A stretch of DNA of 64,000 bases from Neolewinella marina (GCF_002631205.1 NZ_PDLO01000001.1:930001-994000), one strand, 5' to 3'; positions 25,867-36,479 are shown, counted from the first letter of the stretch. The notes: a model not told the origin generated them from the letters alone. Program-made: numbers and translations.

Positions 25867-27210
25867 ATGAAATCACTGCTCTTTAGCCTGCTTTGTCTGT
25901 TGACCGCCCCTACCCTGCTGGTCGCGGCGGCCGCCGATGCCCCCTTCACCTGGACAGCCGAGGAAAACAGTGAACAGGAGGCCTACATTGCCCGCTTTCG
26001 CACCATTGCCATGCAGGAGATGGAGCGTACGGGTGTTCCCGCCAGCATCAAGCTCGCCCAGGGCATTCTGGAGAGCGACTCCGGCCGCAGCTACCTGGCC
26101 CGCACCGCCAAAAATCACTTCGGCATCAAGTGCGGCAGCAACTGGAACGGCGACAAGGTGTACCGGGAAGATGACGACTACGACGACCGCGGCCGGCTGA
26201 CCAAAAGCTGCTTCCGGCAGTACCGCAACGCCGACGCCAGCTACGTGGCCCACTCCGAATTCCTCCGCGACCCCAAGAAGAGCTTCCGCTACGGCTTCCT
26301 CTTCCGCCTGGACCCCACCGACTACAAGGCCTGGGCCCACGGACTGCGCAAGGCCGGCTACGCCACCAACCCCCGCTACCCCGAGCTGCTTATGTCGCTG
26401 ATCGAGCGCCACAACCTCCACCAGTATGACGTGCCCGGCGTAATCCACCCCGTGGACATCGAAGCGCCGGTGGAGGAGGCCATCACCGGCATCCTGAACA
26501 CCAACGACGTCAACTACTTCATCAGCGAAGCCCCCGTAAGCCTGCAGCAGATCGCCCGCCAGGTCGACCTCAGCGTACGCCGCCTGCTTGAATACAACGA
26601 GGAACTGGTCTCGGAAAACCAGACCGTAGCCGCCAACGAGCGCATCTACCTCCAGAAAAAGCGCCGCAGCTACCGTGGCCCTGAGCAGTACCACACCGTG
26701 GCCCCCGGGGAAGACCTCTACGACGTGGCCCAGCGCTACGGTCTCCGCATCCATAACCTGGCCCGCCGCAACCGCCTCGGGGAGCAGGCCGACCCGGCCA
26801 CCGGTGAGCGGATCAAGCTGCGCGGCTGGCGCGTAAAGACCCCGCCGCGGCTCGAAAGAAGCGGTGCGCCCAGCCCGGAACCAATTACGCCCACGGCACC
26901 CGCGCCCGTCGACCTCCCCGACCCCGCCACCCCCGACGAGGACGGATTCCTGGACATGGGCGAGCCCATCAGTCCCAATACCCCGGTGCCGCCCCCCGCA
27001 CCCCGCCCCACGGTGTCACCGGAGCGCCCCGTGGTTGCTCCCCCCGTATCCAACCCTGCCCCGACCCAGGCCGTCTACCACGCCGTAACCGCCGGGGAAA
27101 CCCTCTACGCCATCAGCCGCCGCTACGGGGTGAGCGTAGACGACATCAAGCGCCTGAATGCACTGAGCGGCAACACCATCTCGGTTGGACAGCAGCTCCG
27201 CATCCGCTAA
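25867..27210 (+). CDS. Exported glucosaminidase with three LysM-like domains
   Basis: 447 residues with a signal peptide (MKSLLFSLLCLLTAPTLLVA). Residues about 45-185 form a FlgJ-type N-acetylglucosaminidase domain (GVPASIKLAQGILESDSG with catalytic Glu, KNHFGIKCG, CFRQYRNADASYVAHSEFL). Three LysM modules follow: a degenerate one near 215-262 (NYFISEAPVSLQQIARQ), one near 277-325 (YHTVAPGEDLYDVAQRYGL), then a Pro-rich spacer and a C-terminal one (YHAVTAGETLYAISRRYGV, NTISVGQQLRIR). It should bind and cut peptidoglycan. It starts a tight three-gene run with a barrel protein and ComF. Confidence 0.93.
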   Translation: MKSLLFSLLCLLTAPTLLVAAAADAPFTWTAEENSEQEAYIARFRTIAMQEMERTGVPASIKLAQGILESDSGRSYLARTAKNHFGIKCGSNWNGDKVYREDDDYDDRGRLTKSCFRQYRNADASYVAHSEFLRDPKKSFRYGFLFRLDPTDYKAWAHGLRKAGYATNPRYPELLMSLIERHNLHQYDVPGVIHPVDIEAPVEEAITGILNTNDVNYFISEAPVSLQQIARQVDLSVRRLLEYNEELVSENQTVAANERIYLQKKRRSYRGPEQYHTVAPGEDLYDVAQRYGLRIHNLARRNRLGEQADPATGERIKLRGWRVKTPPRLERSGAPSPEPITPTAPAPVDLPDPATPDEDGFLDMGEPISPNTPVPPPAPRPTVSPERPVVAPPVSNPAPTQAVYHAVTAGETLYAISRRYGVSVDDIKRLNALSGNTISVGQQLRIR

Positions 27211-27219
27211 TTTGCGGGC

Positions 27220-27990
27220 ATGCGATTATTCTGCCTGCTGCTCCTCTGTGGCCTCTGCCGCCCGTTGTCCGCCCAAATCATCGACGAGCCGGGGGAGTAC
27301 GGCATCGACTGGGGAGGCTACCTCTTCGGTATCCGGGGCGGGGCCAGCCTGGGCACTCAGGACTGGTCGAGTTTCGAAACCGAAGTCAACCTTGGCTACC
27401 ACGGCGACCTCTTCCTCGAAAGCATTCCCGCGGAGGGTCGTTTCGGCTTCTGGGGGCTGCTGGGGTACCACCAGCGCGGCAGCCGGCTGAAGCGGCAACG
27501 GGCCTTCACCTTCCAGGGCAACCCCGTCATCCTGCCGGCCGACGACTTCGTATTCAACAACCTTTCCGTTGCCGTGGGCGGCAAGCAGGTCGTGAGCTAT
27601 TTCGGCACCGCCGACCTCTATTACATCATCGGGGTGCGGGCGGAATACAACCTGAGCACCAACCTCGGCAACTATGACCAGCTGGCGTCCTACGGCGGTT
27701 TCATCCGCAACGCCTACCCCTTCGATTCCTACGAATTTATTAACCGCTTCACCTACGGCGCTACCGTGGGCGGCGGAGCGGTCGTGGCCCTCACGGAGGG
27801 CATTGGTGGATTTATCGAGTTGACGGCCCAGCCCGACTTCAGTTTCCAGTACAAACAGGGCCCCATCAATAACGTTATCGACCCCTACGGCGGGGGCAAC
27901 ACCACCATCGGCGAGCGGGCCATCCGCAACTTCACCGTAGAACTGTCCATCGGGCTGCGGCTGCTCCGCAAATGGCGCTACATAGATTGA
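27220..27990 (+). CDS. Predicted outer-membrane beta-barrel protein
   Basis: 256 residues with a signal peptide (MRLFCLLLLCGLCRPLSAQ). The mature part alternates polar and aromatic residues in strands (YLFGIRGGASLGTQDW, GFWGLLGYHQRG, GTADLYYIIGVRAEYNLS, FTYGATVGGGAVVAL, NFTVELSIGLRLL), as in the small Bacteroidota outer-membrane barrel families. The function is unknown. It starts 9 bases after the LysM gene and ends 1 base before comF, so it is co-transcribed with both. A TAATTTG box lies 5 bases before its ATG, inside the end of the LysM gene. Confidence 0.75.
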   Translation: MRLFCLLLLCGLCRPLSAQIIDEPGEYGIDWGGYLFGIRGGASLGTQDWSSFETEVNLGYHGDLFLESIPAEGRFGFWGLLGYHQRGSRLKRQRAFTFQGNPVILPADDFVFNNLSVAVGGKQVVSYFGTADLYYIIGVRAEYNLSTNLGNYDQLASYGGFIRNAYPFDSYEFINRFTYGATVGGGAVVALTEGIGGFIELTAQPDFSFQYKQGPINNVIDPYGGGNTTIGERAIRNFTVELSIGLRLLRKWRYID

Positions 27991-27991
27991 T

Positions 27992-28690
27992 ATGTCGATC
28001 GCTGCCTGGCTCCGTGGCCTGACCAGCCTCTTTTTCCCGGCGCTCTGTCTCGGGTGCCGGCGGGCCATCGAGGGGCACGATCAACTGCTTTGCGTCCGCT
28101 GCGAGGCGGAACTGCCGCCCAACAACAGCTGGCGGCATACGGAGAACGAGGTAACGGACCGGCTGGCGGGCCGCCTGCCCCTGGTATTCGGCGCGGCCGC
28201 CTATTCCTTCCGGGAGGGAACGGTTTGCCAGCGACTGATTCACGACCTGAAATATCACCACCGCCCCGACGTTGGCCGCGCCCTGGGTCGGCGCTTCGGA
28301 GAACGGTTGGCTGGCGTAGAGGCCCTCGCCGACCTGCACGGAATCGTACCCGTGCCCATCCACCGCCGGCGGCGGCTGCAAAGGGGCTACAATCAGGCCG
28401 AGGCCATCGCCGACGGGCTGGGCGAGGTATTGGGCGTACCCACCTTCCCCCGGGCCCTGCGCCGAAAATCCTTCCGGGGGTCACAGACGAAGCGCGGCAA
28501 ACTCGAGCGGCTGGAGAACGTCCGCGATTCCTTTGCCCTGGGCCGGGGTGACTTCGCAAAGCGCCACCTCCTGCTGGTGGATGATGTCCTGACAACCGGC
28601 GCTACCCTCCATTTCTGTGGAAATGCCCTGCTGGAGGCCCATCCGGACGTTCGGTTGAGCATCGCGGTGCTGGCCGTGGCGGAGCGCTGA
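27992..28690 (+). CDS. comF: ComF-family phosphoribosyltransferase-like protein
   Basis: 232 residues. An N-terminal zinc-finger-like set of cysteines (ALCLGCRRAIEGHDQLLCVRC) precedes the type I phosphoribosyltransferase fold, with YHHRPDVGRALGRRFGE, the conserved GIVPVPIHRRRRLQRGYNQA and the PRPP-binding loop LLLVDDVLTTGATL. ComF homologues support natural DNA uptake (B. subtilis ComFC, H. influenzae ComF) by moving single-stranded DNA into the cytoplasm. The link to a periplasmic murein hydrolase and an outer-membrane barrel in one operon is suggestive but unproven. Confidence 0.92.
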   Translation: MSIAAWLRGLTSLFFPALCLGCRRAIEGHDQLLCVRCEAELPPNNSWRHTENEVTDRLAGRLPLVFGAAAYSFREGTVCQRLIHDLKYHHRPDVGRALGRRFGERLAGVEALADLHGIVPVPIHRRRRLQRGYNQAEAIADGLGEVLGVPTFPRALRRKSFRGSQTKRGKLERLENVRDSFALGRGDFAKRHLLLVDDVLTTGATLHFCGNALLEAHPDVRLSIAVLAVAER

Positions 28691-28705
28691 TCCTTCCGTG
28701 CCGGA

Positions 28706-30806
<2,101 letters not shown>

Positions 30807-30809
30807 GCC

Positions 30810-32168
30810 TTAGCGGTCGACGGCCACGAGCGGGGCGCGGCGCTGCAAAATCGCGTCGGTCAACCGGCGGGCCTGAACTTCCAGGTCGATGTCAAGTACT
30901 TCCCGGTTGACGCGGATCACCCGGTCCCGCTCTTCGGCGGGCAGTCGGCTGCTACCCTTCAGGGCCCCGATGATGGCGCCGGTCACGGCGGCAACGGTGT
31001 CGTTGTCCCGCCCGTAGTTGACAATGAATTCCATGGCCGGCTGGAACTGATAGTCGCTGAACAGCAGGGCAGTGAGGTTGATCAGGTGGATCTCGGCTGC
31101 GTGGAAGGGCACGTCCTGTTTGGCGCGGTCGAGCAATTCGTAGGCTTTCAGGGTGCGGGCGTAGCTGAGGCTGTCGTAGGGGTAGCGGTCCGGGAGTCGA
31201 AAGTCCATACTACGGGCTTCCTCCGGCGTCAACTCCCGGGCAGTGCGCACGATGCCGCGGGCCTGCTGGAACAGGCGGTAGGCTACCCGCCCGATCAGGC
31301 GGGAGCGGAAGAATCCCTCGGGGTCAACTTCCCGCATCACCGTGACGAAGTCGTCCGCCGTAGCCCCGGGTCGGAAGGCCACTGAGGTCAGGGCGGCGGT
31401 GAGTCCCGTGATGTCCCTGGCGTAGCCCAGATCAAAGAGGGCCACTTCGTAAGCGGCGCGGTAGGCGGCTTCGGGCCGGCCGGGGTACACCGCCCCGATC
31501 ACCGGACTGTACAGCATCCCGGCGCACGACATCTCGCCGCCGTAAAAGCGTGAGAGGGCGTCGCGGTAGGCATCCACGTCGCCGGAGGTGTAGGCGCGGG
31601 CTACGGTGGCCCATTCCTGCAACCACGTCAGGCGGCGCATGGCCGCTTCCAGGGGTTCGGGTTCCAGCCCCGACACCGCCTTGAGTTCCTCTACCCGGCG
31701 GCGGTAACGGTCGTCAATGAAGCGCCCGAAACGGCCGCCGCTGAACGCCAACGGCAGGGAGCGGCTGCGGACGTCGTGCTCCTCCAGGCAGTAATCCACC
31801 ATCAGGTCCTTCCAGCGGGTATCGTCGGTACCGGCACCGGGCGGCAGGTTGAAGGCCCAGGGCCCTTCCGGGCTCGGTTCCCGCAGTACCATATCGAGGC
31901 TGTCGACGTGGCCGTATTCGTTGCTGATGTCGGTGGGGCTCCACATCTCGGTCGGGGCCCCCATCGCGTCGCCGATGGCGGAGCCCACCAGTGATCCGAG
32001 GATCTTGTCGTAGAGCAGGCTGTCCGTCAGGGCTTCGTCCTGGTAGTCGGATTCGCGGTATTCCATGGCCGGCGGGGGAGGTGAGGAGGCGGCGGGTTGC
32101 GCGGGTTCCGTTTCACGGCAGGACAGCGTAAAAAGGAGCAGCAACAACAGCCCGGGAGCTGATTTCAA
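30810..32168 (-). CDS. ADP-ribosylglycohydrolase-family lipoprotein
   Basis: About 452 residues if it begins at TTG 32168 (MKSAPGLLLLLLFTLSC), which gives a compact lipoprotein signal. An ATG at 32234 would place a terminator hairpin inside the gene. The enzyme core shows ILGSLVGSAIGDAMGAPTEM, PPGAGTDDTRWKDLMV with the Mg-binding TDDT, and the late metal motif YGRDNDTVAAVTGAIIGAL (GRDND where classic enzymes have GGDTD). The family removes ADP-ribose from proteins or related adducts. Export to the envelope is unusual for DraG-like roles and points to a different substrate. Confidence 0.82.
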   Translation of the reverse strand: MKSAPGLLLLLLFTLSCRETEPAQPAASSPPPPAMEYRESDYQDEALTDSLLYDKILGSLVGSAIGDAMGAPTEMWSPTDISNEYGHVDSLDMVLREPSPEGPWAFNLPPGAGTDDTRWKDLMVDYCLEEHDVRSRSLPLAFSGGRFGRFIDDRYRRRVEELKAVSGLEPEPLEAAMRRLTWLQEWATVARAYTSGDVDAYRDALSRFYGGEMSCAGMLYSPVIGAVYPGRPEAAYRAAYEVALFDLGYARDITGLTAALTSVAFRPGATADDFVTVMREVDPEGFFRSRLIGRVAYRLFQQARGIVRTARELTPEEARSMDFRLPDRYPYDSLSYARTLKAYELLDRAKQDVPFHAAEIHLINLTALLFSDYQFQPAMEFIVNYGRDNDTVAAVTGAIIGALKGSSRLPAEERDRVIRVNREVLDIDLEVQARRLTDAILQRRAPLVAVDR

Positions 32169-32190
32169 GAGCGGCGAGTTTGGCCTAAGA

Positions 32191-32222
32191 TAAAAAAAGG
32201 CCCGCCGGATAACCGACGGACC
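32191..32222 (-). terminator. Terminator in front of the ADP-ribosylglycohydrolase gene
   Basis: On the minus strand GGTCCGTCGG (32222-32213), loop TTAT, CCGGCGGGCC (32208-32199), then TTTTTTT (32198-32192). The 10-bp stem has two G-U pairs. It ends 23 bases before the TTG start. It either terminates a small upstream transcript or acts as an attenuator. Confidence 0.7.
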
Positions 32223-32345
32223 GCTTACATACACTCACCTTATCTTATACGCTTAGTTCGTTTGATTGATGTAACCGACCCACATAAGCGGTGTTCAGAA
32301 ATGTGAAAAAAATTTCTATCGTCCAGTATAATCGTCGTCTACCCA
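32199..32345 (-). ncRNA. Candidate leader RNA or small RNA ending at the terminator
   Basis: The gap 32169-32455 lacks a convincing gene. On the minus strand ACCGCTTA (32292-32285) can pair with TAAGCGGT (32227-32220), enclosing about 57 bases; its 3' arm shares three bases with the terminator stem, so the two folds compete. A weak TATTTTG box at about 32355 could start the transcript. The boundaries are approximate. Confidence 0.3.
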
Positions 32346-32439
32346 GCAAATCGCAAAATAATCGCGAACCTTCCGCCCCGGCTTGTGAAATAATACCTCA
32401 AGCCACTCCGGTTTCCGCGCCCGATCGCGGGCCGCGCGG

Positions 32440-32447
32440 TACTTTTG
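32440..32447 (+). promoter_or_regulatory. TAnnTTTG -7 box for the FKBP lipoprotein gene
   Basis: TACTTTTG lies 8 bases before the ATG at 32456, implying a very short leader. I see no clear TTG at the -33 distance. Confidence 0.4.
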
Positions 32448-32455
32448 CCCGCCTA

Positions 32456-32932
32456 ATGACAACCCTTCCTATGCGCACTACCGCCAGTCTGTTCATCCTC
32501 TTTGCCGCTTTCCTCACCGCCCTGGGTTGCAGTTCGGAAGACTGCCTGTCGAGTGATGCTTCCATCGAGGAGTACCTCGCCGACAGCATCCAAGCCACTG
32601 AACTCTTCCAGGATAATACCCCTACCGGACTCTACTACATCATTGAGGAGGCAGGAGACGGAGTGCAGCCTACGCTGTCGAACTCGGTTACGGTGCACTA
32701 CACCGGAATGACCACCAACGGAGACATCTTCGACCAGACCGGGTCTTCCCCCCGCACCTTCGTGCTGGACAACCTGATCCGGGGCTGGGAACTCGGTATT
32801 CCACTCATTGGACAGGGCGGCCGCATCCGCTTGTTCGTTCCCTCTTCCCTGGCCTACGGCGCCAGCCAGGCTGGTGACATCTGCCCGAATTCGGACCTGA
32901 TCTTCGACATCGAGCTGGTGAGCGTTCAGTAA
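32456..32932 (+). CDS. FKBP-type peptidyl-prolyl isomerase lipoprotein
   Basis: 158 residues from ATG 32456 (MTTLPMRTTASLFILF); ATG 32471 is an alternative, and both lead into the lipobox TALGC. After a short tether, residues about 55-158 are an FKBP domain: GLYYIIEEAGDGVQP, NSVTVHYTGMTTNGDIFDQT, FVLDNLIRGWELGIPLIGQG and RLFVPSSLAYG. It would catalyse proline isomerisation during folding of envelope proteins. It is divergent from the ADP-ribosylglycohydrolase gene and is followed after 11 bases by a SpoU methyltransferase frame. Confidence 0.92.
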   Translation: MTTLPMRTTASLFILFAAFLTALGCSSEDCLSSDASIEEYLADSIQATELFQDNTPTGLYYIIEEAGDGVQPTLSNSVTVHYTGMTTNGDIFDQTGSSPRTFVLDNLIRGWELGIPLIGQGGRIRLFVPSSLAYGASQAGDICPNSDLIFDIELVSVQ

Positions 32933-32943
32933 ATCCGCCCGTC

Positions 32944-33450
32944 ATCAGACAACTGGACCACGACGAAATCAATCAGCCGCAACGGATCTTTCCGATCACC
33001 CTGCTGTGCCCCGACTGGACCGATCCCCGCAACGTAGGCGCCGCCTTCCGGCTGGCGGACGCGGCCGGCGTGCAGCGGCTGGTACTTACCGGTAGTACCC
33101 CCCGCCCACCCCACCCGAAAATCAGGAAGACGGCCCGCACCACGGAGCGCTCCGTCGAATACGAAAGTGCGGACGACGCCGTGCAGTACGTCCGCGACGC
33201 CCGGGAACGCGGCGCCCACATCCTGGCCCTGGAAATTACCGACCGGAGTGAATCACTGTTTACTTACGCGCCACCCGTCACCGGGGAGATCGTATTGATC
33301 GCGGGCAACGAAGCCGCGGGCATCCCCCGGCGGTTGCTGGCGGAATGCGACGCGTCGGTGCACCTGCCAATGTACGGCCGGAACACCTCCATGAATGTAT
33401 CGGTGGCCCTGGGGGCCGCGGTGTACTTACTGCTTATGAAGCTGCAGTAG
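32944..33450 (+). CDS. SpoU/TrmH-family RNA 2'-O-methyltransferase (non-canonical start)
   Basis: About 168 residues if translation starts at ATC 32944 (xRQLDHDEINQPQ), where relatives begin MRQL. No in-frame ATG, GTG or TTG precedes the conserved segment CPDWTDPRNVGAAFRLADAA; the first canonical codon is GTG 33070, which would remove that part of the fold. SPOUT motifs follow: VLIAGNEAAGIPRRLL and HLPMYGRNTSMNVSVALGAA, which form the trefoil knot that binds S-adenosylmethionine. The target, tRNA or rRNA ribose, is not known. It follows the FKBP gene by 11 bases and may be translated by coupling. Confidence 0.75.
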   Translation: MRQLDHDEINQPQRIFPITLLCPDWTDPRNVGAAFRLADAAGVQRLVLTGSTPRPPHPKIRKTARTTERSVEYESADDAVQYVRDARERGAHILALEITDRSESLFTYAPPVTGEIVLIAGNEAAGIPRRLLAECDASVHLPMYGRNTSMNVSVALGAAVYLLLMKLQ

Positions 33451-34842
33451 GGACCGGACCTCGGGGTCGTCCGCCAGTTCCGGATGCCAGTTGAACAGCA
33501 GCGGGTAGTCGTCGTAGAAGGCGCTGAGGGCCTCATTCAGCATGGCCAGGGCGGCCTTGCGGCGACCGCAGACGATCATGATGGCGACCCGGCCGAAGGC
33601 GAGGGGTGCATCCATATAGGTTTCGGCCACGTCCTCCAGCATCTGCAGCGCCTCAGCTTCCCGGCCGGTTTCGACCAGGAACAGGGCGTAGGATACGTAA
33701 GCGTCGCTGAACTCCTCGTCCATCTCGATCGCCTTCAGGAAGGCCTGTTCGGCTTCCAGGGGGGCGTTGGTGGCGGAGCTGCACAGGGCCAGTCCAAGCC
33801 AGCAATCGGCGGTATGGTTCGGCAGTTCCACGGCCCGGCCATAGTTGTAGGCGGCTACCCCCCACTTCTCCTCGGCCACGCAGCACTCGGCGATGTACTG
33901 GTAGATGTCGTACATCTCGGGGTCGAGTTCGAGGGCGCGGAAGTAGGCCTTCTTGGCCAGGGCCAGCTCATCGAGCATCTGGTAGCTGCGGCCGATGCGC
34001 ATGCAGGTTTCGTAGCTCTCTTCGGCCTCGTCGGACTCGAAGTAGGCATTGTAGGCGCGCAGGGCGGGCTCGTACATTTCCAGGTCGAAGAGCTTGTCGG
34101 CGTACTCCAAGTCGTAGTTGCTGCGGCTATCGTTGAGCGATCGGGCGTTGCCGAAGGCTTCGAGGGCCTCGTAATCCTCCCCGCCATCATCGTACCAGAG
34201 TCCGAGGTAGAACCAGGTCAGATCGTTGAAGGGGTCGTGGTCGGCCTGCTGCTTCAGGAAGGCTCCGATCTCGGCCCGGTACTCGGCCAGTTCGGGGGCG
34301 TTGAGCAGCTCGTCGTAGGCCGGCTCCTGGAAGGGATCCAGACGGATGGCTTCGGCCAGGGCGGCGAAGCTCTCCCGGTAGCGGTCCTCCTGCATACAGA
34401 GGAGTCCGTCGAAGAAGGCGAGCAGACTCAGCTTCTCGTCCTCGTCCACGACGTTGTACAGTTGGTCCAGGGCGGCGCGGGCCGCTTCCCGGTGCTCGAA
34501 GTGGACGAAGACCTCCAGGCGCAGCATCATTACCTCCTCGTCGTTGGGGGCGTAGATATTCAACTGTTCCAGGGTAGAGAGGGCTTCTTCTTCTTCCAGG
34601 TTGATCTTGTGGATGAGGGCCTTCCACTTGTAAAAGTCGGGGGTATAGTGGTGCTGGCTGATGGCCAGGTCCGCGACTTCCAGTGTCTGGTCGTAGTCGT
34701 GGTGACCAAAATAGTGCACCAGTAGTTCCTCAAATTCCTCTTCGGCCAAGAATACGGTCTCTCCGCTGCGAGCCCCTTTTTCATATCTGGCCACCAGGGC
34801 CATCAGCGCCTTTTCGCGCTGGTCGTTGCTCTTTCTATTCAT
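33427..34842 (-). CDS. Tetratricopeptide repeat protein
   Basis: 471 residues from ATG 34842 (MNRKSNDQREKALMALVARY). The protein is acidic and all-helical, with TPR-like repeats through most of its length, the clearest being SYQMLDELALAKKAYFRALE, EKWGVAAYNYGRAVELPNHT, APLEAEQAFLKAIEMDEEF and FLVETGREAEALQMLEDVAE. No signal peptide, membrane helix or enzymatic domain is seen, so it is a cytoplasmic scaffold. It is a conserved Bacteroidota protein without an assigned role, as far as I can tell. Its 3' end overlaps the SpoU gene tail-to-tail by 24 bases. Confidence 0.85.
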   Translation of the reverse strand: MNRKSNDQREKALMALVARYEKGARSGETVFLAEEEFEELLVHYFGHHDYDQTLEVADLAISQHHYTPDFYKWKALIHKINLEEEEALSTLEQLNIYAPNDEEVMMLRLEVFVHFEHREAARAALDQLYNVVDEDEKLSLLAFFDGLLCMQEDRYRESFAALAEAIRLDPFQEPAYDELLNAPELAEYRAEIGAFLKQQADHDPFNDLTWFYLGLWYDDGGEDYEALEAFGNARSLNDSRSNYDLEYADKLFDLEMYEPALRAYNAYFESDEAEESYETCMRIGRSYQMLDELALAKKAYFRALELDPEMYDIYQYIAECCVAEEKWGVAAYNYGRAVELPNHTADCWLGLALCSSATNAPLEAEQAFLKAIEMDEEFSDAYVSYALFLVETGREAEALQMLEDVAETYMDAPLAFGRVAIMIVCGRRKAALAMLNEALSAFYDDYPLLFNWHPELADDPEVRSLLQLHKQ

Positions 34843-35115
34843 ACCGTTTAGCGTCCCCGGCTTAGCCACCTGGGCCATTGGCTGGGAATCGTGGTAAAAA
34901 TACGGTTGAGGGGGCAGAAAGTTGCATCCGCGGCCGGGCTTAACGGCACCATGACATTTGCCACCCACCCCGGCCGTACGTCCGCCGCGGGAAGGTTAGC
35001 AAACCTTACCCTGGCCGCCAACTTTCGGGCCGTTTTCGGCGATTATACCAAGGAGGCCGTCCCGCCGTTAAGGAGGCGGCCTTGCCGTTTTTCCTTAAGC
35101 TGACTCCATTACACT
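34843..35115. other. Divergent intergenic region with a hairpin
   Basis: 273 bases between the TPR and SPOR genes. CCGCC (35062-35066) and GGCGG (35075-35079) form a short hairpin followed by CCTTGCC and TTTTT (35088-35092), 23 bases before the SPOR start. It could be a leader structure or weak terminator. I see no good promoter box or small gene. Confidence 0.3.
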
Positions 35116-36468
35116 ATGCAACGTCTTCTCCTACTGCTCCTCCTGCCGCTACTTTCCGCCGCGGTTACCGCCCAGTCGCTCTACCACGTCCGGGTGGGTA
35201 CGTTCCAGGACGTGAAGGCCGACGACTTCATCGACCTGCGGGAACTGGGATTCGTCTACGGCCAGCCGCGGGAAGGCCAGCTCACCGACGTTTACCTCGG
35301 CAACTATACCACCCGGGAGAACGCTGAATCCATTTCCGAGCAACTGCGCAAACGCGGGTTCCGCAACGCCGCGGTAGCCGAACTGCCCCCGGCCAACGCC
35401 GCCGCCGGCCCCTCCACCTTCATCCAGGTAGCCCTGAGGAGCCGCAACCGCTCGCTCGACTGGCGCTCGCTGGAACAGGCCGGCAAGCTATACGTTGACG
35501 CGACCGACGGGGTGACCAAGGTGCTCACGGGCCCCTACCCCACCTCCGAAGCCGCCAACCAGGCCCTGTCGGACATCCGCGGACTCGGCTACGGCGACGC
35601 CTTCATCCGGTCGGTAGCGGCCGCCCAACTCATCCCCGTGGGCACCTTCGAGACGGGCATCAAAAAACCCCTGATCCCCATCCAGCTACGGCAGGTAAGT
35701 TCTCCCGCGGCACCCGCGTCCAGCGCCCCCTCCACGGCCGGAACCACGCCCCCCGCCCCCCCGGCCGCGGATACCACCCGGCGGCTGACCAAAGCGAGCG
35801 CCGAAGCCGAAAAACCTGCTCCCACGCCCCCCGCATCCGCCGCGAAGGAGCCCATGGGTGGAGGGGTTCCCGCCACGGCGACCCCCAGCGTACCGGCCAT
35901 CGACGGCAAGACGAAGCGGCACTCCACGGCCAACCTGCAACGGGTACTGAAGGAAAACAAGTTCTACGAGGGCAGCATCGACGGCTACTACGGTACCGGC
36001 ACCACGGCCGCCTTCACGAAGGCGTGGGAGGAAATGCCGGTCCTGCGGAAGTACCGCCTGCTGGCCGAAAACCTGGTAACGGACAAGGTGACGCCCGACT
36101 GGCCGGAACTGCGGCTGACCACCACCATCACCGGAGAAATCGCCGCCGGACAAACCGACGCCTCCGCAGCCAGTGAGGCGGCCAAGGGGCGGGCGGAACT
36201 GCTCGCAGCCCAGCGCCCCCTGCCGGCGGCCAGGGCTGCACAGGCCCGGAGCTGGGAGACCACCGTGTGGAAGAACCTGGAAAAGTGGGCGGGCGAAGAT
36301 CCCCTCCACGCCCGCATCGTCAATGCCCTGCGGGTGGGCTACTACCAGTCGCAGGTACGGCTGGAGACCATGTACCAGCAGCGTGGACTGGGCCCGATCG
36401 AAGCCCGGGACCTGGCTACCGCGGCCCTGGAGAACCTGCTTGCAGCGGACCTCCAGCGCTTCCGCTAG
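35116..36468 (+). CDS. Exported SPOR-like / peptidoglycan-binding-like protein
   Basis: 450 residues with a signal peptide (MQRLLLLLLLPLLSAAVTAQ). Two SPOR-like units lie at about 20-90 (YHVRVGTFQDVKADDFIDLR, LTDVYLGNYTTRENAESI) and 95-170 (FIQVALRSRNRSLDW, GPYPTSEAANQALSDI). A Pro/Ala/Thr-rich linker (about 190-260) follows, then a peptidoglycan-binding-like motif (NLQRVLKENKFYEGSIDGYY, residues about 273-305) and a helical C-terminal domain. SPOR units bind glycan strands stripped of peptides, so a role in cell-wall division or remodelling is likely. No catalytic domain is seen. Confidence 0.78.
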   Translation: MQRLLLLLLLPLLSAAVTAQSLYHVRVGTFQDVKADDFIDLRELGFVYGQPREGQLTDVYLGNYTTRENAESISEQLRKRGFRNAAVAELPPANAAAGPSTFIQVALRSRNRSLDWRSLEQAGKLYVDATDGVTKVLTGPYPTSEAANQALSDIRGLGYGDAFIRSVAAAQLIPVGTFETGIKKPLIPIQLRQVSSPAAPASSAPSTAGTTPPAPPAADTTRRLTKASAEAEKPAPTPPASAAKEPMGGGVPATATPSVPAIDGKTKRHSTANLQRVLKENKFYEGSIDGYYGTGTTAAFTKAWEEMPVLRKYRLLAENLVTDKVTPDWPELRLTTTITGEIAAGQTDASAASEAAKGRAELLAAQRPLPAARAAQARSWETTVWKNLEKWAGEDPLHARIVNALRVGYYQSQVRLETMYQQRGLGPIEARDLATAALENLLAADLQRFR

Positions 36469-36479
36469 GGGGGCGTCGC

